The position numbers and the translations under genes were made by a program. A model generated the notes under the pieces. That model searched no databases. It was not told the DNA's origin and worked only from the letters and a program-made list of their open reading frames with translations. 10,432 nucleotides of DNA from assembly GCA_012965485.1 (NCBI GenBank), contig DTSF01000100.1:1-10432 (forward strand), in the 5' to 3' direction. Source of the DNA: Dehalococcoidia bacterium (GTDB lineage Bacteria > Chloroflexota > Dehalococcoidia > SAR202 > UBA826). Shown here piece by piece: positions 6,066 through 10,432 of this stretch; position 1 is the first letter of the stretch, and each line of letters starts with the position of its first letter.

Positions 6066-7385
6066 TCAATTGGTCATTTGGGAAAATACCGGTTTTAGCC
6101 GGTTTCTTGCTTCAGACTGGGATTTTGAATCTTCAACTTCATAGATGGGAATGTCTTCATCCCAATCTGCTTCAAGATCGTATAGCTCGCCAGTTTCATA
6201 TAATTTCCATTTGTGATCACGAATGAACCTTATTTGCCTTAAATCGTCCAGGCCGCTTCTTCTATTCATTGGTTCAAAGTGAAAAAACATCCAGTCTCTA
6301 GGGTTGCCTTTCTCCCCTTTTAACTGAGGATAAAAAGACCTTCCGTCAATGACATATCCTTCAGGAAAATTCAGGCCAGCCGCTTCGAAAATAGTTGGTA
6401 GAAAATCTGTCGCTTCAATAAGGTCCGTTTGCACAGTCTTGGAAGGAATGGTTCCTGGCATCAAACAAATCAAAGGAACATGGGTACCTCTATCGCTGGT
6501 CTTCCCTTTTCCGCCGCAAATCTCATTATGCTGGTGCATCATTGAACAAACATCGGCAGGGCTACCGTTGTCTCCAAGGTAGACGACCAATGTATCTTCC
6601 TGAAGTCCCTGATTTTCAAGATAGCTCAGCAATCTACCTATGACTTTGTCATGGTACTCAACCATATCTCTATAGAATTTAGGATCATCTTCCCATGATC
6701 CATCTTCTAACTCCGCCCATGTTTTTGCGCCGATGGATCGGTTTGATGGGGGATCAAAAGAGTTCCATTCCGGGCTGTCTGGGGTGGGCTCATGGGGTTT
6801 GTGGGTGGCAGCCATCGGCCAGTAGACAAAAAATGGTTTTTCATCATCCTTTTTCCTCTCCAAGAAATCAATGATGTAATCGCAGAATATATCCTCGCCA
6901 TATTTATCTTTGGTGTCAGTTCTGAATTCACCGTTTTCGTATATAACTGGATTTTTGTACCTGGAACCCTTCTCTTCTGTGTGATGTGGGTGCCATACGC
7001 AGAACTCGTCAAAGCCGGCATCTTCGATTTTTTGCCCTGAAGATCTTTCTTCAGGATGTTGATCCGGTGGGTTATAGGAGTAAAGTTGCCATTTGCCCGA
7101 TATACATGTGTTATAACCAGCATCAGTGAGCAGATGTCCAAAAGTGACTTCGTTTGGACTTATTAAGCCGAAACCTATGTAGTTCCGGAAATTATATTTT
7201 CCGGTCATCAATGAAAGTCTAGTTGGTGTACACAGCGGCATAACATGAGCGTTCTCAAAACGCATGCCTTGCTGGGCCATCGAGTCTATGGATGGAGTTT
7301 TGTATGAAGAACCGCCGTTGGCTCCAATTACCTCATAGCCAAGATCGTCAGACATTATCAGTACTATATTTGGCTGTTTTGACAT
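6066..7385 (-). CDS. Type I (formylglycine) sulfatase, cytoplasmic-looking
   Basis: 439 residues of the alkaline phosphatase-like superfamily, which hydrolyses sulfate esters. The start NIVLIMSDDLGYE gives metal ligands D13 and D14. C52-TPTR-56 followed by LSLMTG (57-62) is the CxPxR plus LTG signature for oxidation of Cys to formylglycine. SGKWQL (97-102) contains the sulfate-binding Lys98, but the usual GKWH His is Gln100, a change I recall in some environmental sulfatase subfamilies. ATHKPHEP (193-200), YLGDNGSP (269-276, D272/N273) and KTSDRGTHVPLI (295-306) complete the site. No signal peptide or lipobox precedes the catalytic domain, unlike many sulfatases that act on external polysaccharides. 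GGAG lies 5 bases before ATG. No formylglycine-generating enzyme gene is in the window. The substrate cannot be deduced; a small imported sulfate ester is plausible given the apparent cytoplasmic location. Confidence 0.93.
   Translation of the reverse strand: MSKQPNIVLIMSDDLGYEVIGANGGSSYKTPSIDSMAQQGMRFENAHVMPLCTPTRLSLMTGKYNFRNYIGFGLISPNEVTFGHLLTDAGYNTCISGKWQLYSYNPPDQHPEERSSGQKIEDAGFDEFCVWHPHHTEEKGSRYKNPVIYENGEFRTDTKDKYGEDIFCDYIIDFLERKKDDEKPFFVYWPMAATHKPHEPTPDSPEWNSFDPPSNRSIGAKTWAELEDGSWEDDPKFYRDMVEYHDKVIGRLLSYLENQGLQEDTLVVYLGDNGSPADVCSMMHQHNEICGGKGKTSDRGTHVPLICLMPGTIPSKTVQTDLIEATDFLPTIFEAAGLNFPEGYVIDGRSFYPQLKGEKGNPRDWMFFHFEPMNRRSGLDDLRQIRFIRDHKWKLYETGELYDLEADWDEDIPIYEVEDSKSQSEARNRLKPVFSQMTN
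6088..6103. terminator. Possible short hairpin terminator at the msrB/sulfatase convergence
   Basis: ACCGG-TTTTAG-CCGGT forms a 5-bp stem, four of them G-C, just beyond the msrB stop. It is followed by TTTCTT on plus and ATTTTC on minus. It lies inside the last codons of the sulfatase gene. The stem is short, so this is a weak call. Confidence 0.25.
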
Positions 7386-7441
7386 AGTGACTCCATCTTG
7401 TAGATTTCTAAACCATTATCTTGGGCATATTATTTCCTTAA

Positions 7442-7463
7442 AGGTCTAGTCAATCCCAGACCT
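7442..7463. promoter_or_regulatory. Inverted repeat in the probable sulfatase promoter
   Basis: AGGTCT (7442-7447) and AGACCT (7458-7463) are perfect 6-base inverted arms around a 10-base spacer. On the minus strand the spacer contains TTGACT, a good -35 match. TAATAT follows after 15 bases, a short spacing. The sulfatase ATG is about 60 bases downstream. A regulator site overlapping the -35 is possible; it could also terminate the small upstream ORF, although no T-run follows. Confidence 0.3.
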
Positions 7464-7482
7464 CCTCTTTATAGTACATGAC

Positions 7483-7626
7483 TCATACTCGTTTTGAAGG
7501 ATCCTCATTTCTTGAAGTTTGGGTACCAACATACGAACGAAATCTTTCTAAAACCCGGGTACGTTGGTAGCGGCCAACATAAACCGATAATAATCGCCTT
7601 AGATCTTTAACAGACGTAGTTTTCAT
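7483..7626 (-). CDS. Possible small basic protein, 47 residues, unknown
   Basis: The 384 bases between the sulfatase and the MFS gene (7386-7769) hold no recognised gene. The best candidate is this frame from ATG 7626-7624, with AGAGAGG 5 bases upstream (7638-7632), ending in TGA. The product begins MKTTSVKDLRRLLSVYVGRY and is rich in Arg/Lys with few acidic residues and no Cys. A local repeat, VYVGRYQ (16-22) and SYVGTQ (31-36), comes from a repeated TATGTTGG at the DNA level. I do not recognise a family. The frame is open further upstream to 7686, but the internal ATG has the RBS. It could be a real small nucleic-acid-binding or leader peptide, or a chance ORF. The remaining 143 bases up to 7769 show nothing I can name. 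Confidence 0.35.
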   Translation of the reverse strand: MKTTSVKDLRRLLSVYVGRYQRTRVLERFRSYVGTQTSRNEDPSKRV

Positions 7627-7769
7627 ATTGACCTCTCTAATTAATCTAATAAAGATCTTGATGCTAAGACCCAGCGTCATATGCATGCAATTTAAGCATA
7701 ACGAACAGATTGAAACTAGTTCAAAACCCGGAAAACTCTAACTCACAACGAAGTGAATATTTCCACTAA

Positions 7770-9053
7770 TTAATTGAGCATCCTTCTTCTAAAAGTTGCA
7801 GACCCGTGGATAAAATATGAACAAATTAATCCACCTAAAGACACCACTACCATAAGAATCATCATCAACTGGTATGATCCCATTTGATCGAAAACTATGC
7901 CCCCTGCATACGCTCCAATAGCGCCTCCAAATTGATGCACCATATTGACGATACCGATAAGAGTGCCCATTCGGGAAGTCCCGAAAAGGTCTTTTACAAA
8001 TACCACCGCTAGAGGCGCGGTAATCAAGAATGTGAATCCGTACGAAAATGCCAATATCACAATAAAGGAGGGGTGATTAGAAGTGCATATCAAGATGAAT
8101 ATAACCAGTCTTATCAAAAAACTAACCACAGTAGGGTAACCAGCCTTAAACTTGTCACCTAAGAACCCTGCAATTATCACTCCTGCAAGTGCGAACACAC
8201 CCATTATTGCTAACAAATTACCCGCGAATTGCTCTTTGACACCGTTATCAGTTGCGAAAGATGCTATATGTGTAGCCATGAAAAAATCCTGGAATCCGCA
8301 TAAGGCATAAACAGCTATCAAAATGGCAAATTTTGTCGAGATAGTGAATCTTAGTAAATGTGGTACCGAACTGGATGGAAGATCGGTGGGATGGCCCCCA
8401 TATCGTTCAGGGCTATCTGGCAAGAAGTTCACGAATTTACCATGAAACAGCAGTAGTGGAATAAGAACTGAAGCAGTCCCCGCAGCTAAATATACATGGG
8501 ATATCCTCCAACCTACCTCAAGCACAATCAATGTCAAAACAGAGATAATGATGAGCTGCCCGAACCCGAATCCAGACATGGCAACACTGTTGGCTATACC
8601 AGTTCGGTCCGGAAATGCCCGTCCTACCATAACGGATACAGGCAAAATCGAGAACCCTGAGTGGCCCAATGCAAAAACTATTCCGTAAAAGAATATGAAC
8701 TGCCATGGAGTCTGGACAACCGCAACTAAGCCGAATCCAAGGGAGGTTACCGCAATAGATATAATCATTACCCGATCAAGGCTGTAACGGTCGATTAACC
8801 GTCCATATATTGGCATAACTAAAGCGGACACTACAAAAAAAGCTGTAGCAGCCATCGTTGTCTCTGCTCTGCTCCAACTCAGGTCTTCCGACATAGGTTT
8901 AAGCACGATTCCAAAGGCGAATCTCAGGCCGCTAGAAAAAAATAAGATTATGAAAGCAACAGCCAGAGTAAACCAAGCATTTTTAATTGCCAAAGAACCC
9001 CCCCCCCATAAAGGTGTCCGTGCATGAAATCCTGGAGTTTTTAAATTAGCCAT
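7770..9053 (-). CDS. MFS transporter, oxalate/formate antiporter or monocarboxylate type
   Basis: 427 residues with about 12 hydrophobic segments: roughly 26-50, 66-84, 94-113, 116-136, 153-178, 186-204, 240-262, 278-298, 306-323, 329-352, 366-386 and 394-415. The loop between the second and third segments, GRLIDRYSLDR (84-94), is the MFS motif A. PDSPERYGGHPTDLP (212-226) before the central loop resembles the 'P-RYG--P' stretch of the OFA/monocarboxylate carriers. It is an inner-membrane carrier, probably for a small carboxylate. The gene starts 28 bases after the stop of an FMN-dependent hydroxyacid oxidase gene on the same strand, so uptake of a hydroxyacid for that enzyme is a reasonable inference. 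Oddities: no clear RBS precedes ATG 9053-9051, and codons 16-19 contain ten consecutive G (plus-strand C10 at 8998-9007). A TTG at codon 21 (8993-8991), just after the tract, is an alternative start that would remove it without touching the first membrane segment. Confidence 0.88.
   Translation of the reverse strand: MANLKTPGFHARTPLWGGGSLAIKNAWFTLAVAFIILFFSSGLRFAFGIVLKPMSEDLSWSRAETTMAATAFFVVSALVMPIYGRLIDRYSLDRVMIISIAVTSLGFGLVAVVQTPWQFIFFYGIVFALGHSGFSILPVSVMVGRAFPDRTGIANSVAMSGFGFGQLIIISVLTLIVLEVGWRISHVYLAAGTASVLIPLLLFHGKFVNFLPDSPERYGGHPTDLPSSSVPHLLRFTISTKFAILIAVYALCGFQDFFMATHIASFATDNGVKEQFAGNLLAIMGVFALAGVIIAGFLGDKFKAGYPTVVSFLIRLVIFILICTSNHPSFIVILAFSYGFTFLITAPLAVVFVKDLFGTSRMGTLIGIVNMVHQFGGAIGAYAGGIVFDQMGSYQLMMILMVVVSLGGLICSYFIHGSATFRRRMLN
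8998..9007. repeat. Homopolymer tract C10/G10 in the transporter N-terminal codons
   Basis: Ten uninterrupted C on the plus strand (G10 in the coding sense, codons 16-19: W-G-G-G). It stands out in an AT-rich window. Tracts like this are prone to slippage in replication and to length errors in sequencing. Confidence 0.9.
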
Positions 9054-9081
9054 TTTTGCAAAATCACGATGGCTTTACGCT

Positions 9082-10182
9082 TCAAATTGTGACATACGAC
9101 CTGTTTAAATCACCTACTTTATTTACTCCCAAATAAGCTATTGCAAGGTCAAGCTCAGTTTTAAGAATATCTAGCACGTCGAATACACCTTGTTCACCAT
9201 CAACACACAAGCCCCAGAAGATTGGGCGGCCAATAAGGACCGCTCTAGCTCCCAAACATAGCGCCTTGGCAACATCCATGCCTCTCCTAATTCCTGAGTC
9301 AAAGAATACCTCGATCCGGTCATTCACAGCGGGAGCTATCTCCGCCAGAACTTCTATGGACGACTTTGTTCCATCCATGTGGCGAGCACCATGATTAGAA
9401 ACCGTAATTCCATCAAACCCTACATCCGCGCAACGCTTTGCGTCCTCAATGTTTCTTACTCCCTTAACGATTACGGGAAGGTCTGTTAATCCACGAAACC
9501 ACTCTATATCATCCCAGGTCATTGACTTATCACCAGTTCCTGCTGATACTGGTTCATCTTCTTCTGATATGCCATATATGTACTCGCGTAAGTGGGGATC
9601 AGACAACAGAAATTCCTCGTACCCCTCAACGCTACCCCAACTCAAATGATTTTGAATTGAGAAATTATTTCTAATCTCACTTTCTCTCCTACTCGGTATC
9701 GGGGCATCTGCGGTAAGGACGATAGCTTTATAGCCAGCCTGCTTTGCTCTTTTGACAAAATGTTCCTGAATCTCTCTGCTGTGTTGATTAATTTGAAACC
9801 ATTTAGGACCAGCTGTCTCATCTGCAATCTTTTCTAATGAGTAACCCGAGTTAGTAGGAGTTGAATAGACGGTACCATGCCCATGAGATGCTCTGGCCGA
9901 TGCTAATTCCCCATCAGGATTCATATGAAGTTGTCCGCCTGCAGGGGTTAACATAATCGGGATATCTATGTTGTCCCCCAAAACCGTGGTGCTCAGATCA
10001 CGGCAAGCTACATCTCTAAATATCCTGGGATTAACTACTATGTCGTCTAGAGCTTGTCGGTTTCTCCGTAGAGTTATTTCATCTTGAGCCCCAGATCTTA
10101 CATAGTCAGACAACTCCCTAGACATTATCCCATAAGAAGCTTTCTCATAATCAGCAAGTGTTATTAGATTATTATTGTCCAT
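9082..10182 (-). CDS. FMN-dependent 2-hydroxyacid oxidase/dehydrogenase (glycolate/lactate oxidase family)
   Basis: 366 residues from ATG 10182-10180, chosen because AAGGAGG (10194-10188) sits 5 bases upstream; a longer frame from TTG at 10209 lacks that support. It is a TIM-barrel flavoenzyme that oxidises (S)-2-hydroxyacids to 2-oxoacids. DYVRSGAQDE (26-35) gives Y27, equivalent to Tyr24 of spinach glycolate oxidase. LTADAPIPSRRESEIRN (156-172) gives D159 and R166. LPVIVKG (235-241) gives K240. SNHGARHMDGT (262-272) gives catalytic H264 and R267. DSGIRRGMDVAKAL (295-308) and GARAVLIGRP (311-320) bind the FMN phosphate. Two substrate-pocket residues differ: Tyr129 of glycolate oxidase aligns with N132 (WFQIN), and Trp108 with N111. 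The chemistry is probably kept, but on a different, perhaps more polar, substrate. It is the first gene of a unit with the MFS carrier 28 bases downstream. Confidence 0.92.
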   Translation of the reverse strand: MDNNNLITLADYEKASYGIMSRELSDYVRSGAQDEITLRRNRQALDDIVVNPRIFRDVACRDLSTTVLGDNIDIPIMLTPAGGQLHMNPDGELASARASHGHGTVYSTPTNSGYSLEKIADETAGPKWFQINQHSREIQEHFVKRAKQAGYKAIVLTADAPIPSRRESEIRNNFSIQNHLSWGSVEGYEEFLLSDPHLREYIYGISEEDEPVSAGTGDKSMTWDDIEWFRGLTDLPVIVKGVRNIEDAKRCADVGFDGITVSNHGARHMDGTKSSIEVLAEIAPAVNDRIEVFFDSGIRRGMDVAKALCLGARAVLIGRPIFWGLCVDGEQGVFDVLDILKTELDLAIAYLGVNKVGDLNRSYVTI

Positions 10183-10187
10183 GGCTT

Positions 10188-10194
10188 CCTCCTT
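10188..10194 (-). promoter_or_regulatory. Strong ribosome binding site setting the hydroxyacid oxidase start
   Basis: AAGGAGG on the minus strand, 5 bases before ATG 10182-10180, is the best ribosome binding site in the window. It rules in the internal ATG over the upstream TTG at 10209. Confidence 0.85.
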
Positions 10195-10284
10195 TTGATT
10201 AAAGATCAATTTAATTCCTTATCCACTTGTAGGTTAAAGTTTCTACGGATCCCAATAAATCAAAATTAAAACAACACCAAAAGC

Positions 10285-10369
10285 CGATATGAAGGCAATT
10301 CAGTGACTACTCTGATTCGTCGGTGCAGACACTTTCCATATCAATCAAATCATTTTTCGGTTCATATCG
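10285..10369 (-). other. Long-range inverted repeat, possible structured leader of the hydroxyacid oxidase gene
   Basis: CGATATGAA (10285-10293) and TTCATATCG (10361-10369) are perfect 9-base inverted repeats, extendable by two more pairs past one mismatch. Inside, AGTG/TCTG (10302-10305, 10311-10314) can pair with CAGA/CACT (10326-10333) with a 5-base bulge. The 250 bases from 10183 to the right edge contain no ORF of note, and I saw no tRNA. The element is about 100 bases upstream of the oxidase start, so it could be part of an RNA leader or a pair of distant protein-binding sites. No known riboswitch was recognised. Confidence 0.3.
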
Positions 10370-10432
10370 CCTGACATGAACAGCCTAACTTCTGTAATTT
10401 AGTTATGGTTTAATTGAAAAAGACATACATAA

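Noticed and set aside
6707..7141. 144-codon minus-strand ORF in another frame of the sulfatase
   Set aside because: It is the same strand but a shifted frame within conserved sulfatase sequence, with no family resemblance.
7550..7732. Direct repeat AAAACCCGG at 7550-7558 and 7724-7732 as a mobile-element or attachment-site trace
   Set aside because: It is only 9 bases long, with no transposase, integrase or inverted ends around it; chance is the simpler explanation.
10183..10209. N-terminal extension of the hydroxyacid oxidase from TTG 10209
   Set aside because: The extension would cover the strong AAGGAGG site, which is correctly spaced for ATG 10182; relatives begin near this ATG.
10210..10432. 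tRNA or start of a further gene at the right edge
   Set aside because: All frames on both strands meet early stops, and no cloverleaf or conserved tRNA loops could be found.

Overview
The window is moderately AT-rich bacterial DNA, densely packed with catabolic genes on both strands. Of the nine protein genes that are intact or cut only by the window edge, one is a CaiB/BaiF CoA-transferase, two are luciferase-like flavin monooxygenases, one is an FMN-linked 2-hydroxyacid oxidase, and the others include a sulfatase and an MFS carrier. No rRNA, tRNA, phage, insertion sequence or CRISPR array was seen. Families of this kind are expanded in marine SAR202-type Chloroflexota, so that is my first guess for the source. 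It is inference from gene content only; no taxonomic marker gene is present.

Layout. Positions 1-416 (minus) hold the N-terminal part of a formyltetrahydrofolate-using hydrolase/formyltransferase. A divergent promoter region (417-568) separates it from a plus-strand pair: a CaiB/BaiF CoA-transferase (569-1816) and a citramalyl/malyl-CoA lyase-like HpcH/CitE protein (1840-2742). These could form a two-step route in which an organic acid is activated by CoA transfer and then cleaved. Converging on the lyase is a minus-strand operon, read 5527 to 2739: a luciferase-like monooxygenase, an SsuD-like monooxygenase, and an SsuE/MsuE-like FMN reductase. The reductase frame is broken by one in-frame TAG at codon 77, exactly where the family has a conserved Tyr; the remaining 93 codons are intact. 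Its terminal stop shares 4 bases with the stop of the lyase gene.

Divergent from that operon is msrB (5665-6057), a zinc-type methionine-R-sulfoxide reductase. It converges on a cytoplasmic-looking type I sulfatase with a CTPTR formylglycine motif (6066-7385, minus). Upstream of the sulfatase is a 384-base stretch with no recognised gene. It holds a possible 47-residue basic ORF with a good ribosome binding site and a 6-bp-arm dyad in the likely sulfatase promoter. The last unit (minus) is an FMN-dependent 2-hydroxyacid oxidase (9082-10182) followed by an MFS carrier of the oxalate/monocarboxylate type (7770-9053). The carrier has a run of ten G in its N-terminal codons. The right-hand 250 bases are noncoding and contain a long-range inverted repeat that may be a structured leader.

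The most informative observations are the single-stop reductase in an otherwise complete flavin-monooxygenase operon, the CoA-transferase/lyase pair with its full catalytic set, substituted active-site residues in the SsuD-like and hydroxyacid-oxidase enzymes, and the G10 tract in the transporter. None of these alone proves a new system; they are individual leads.
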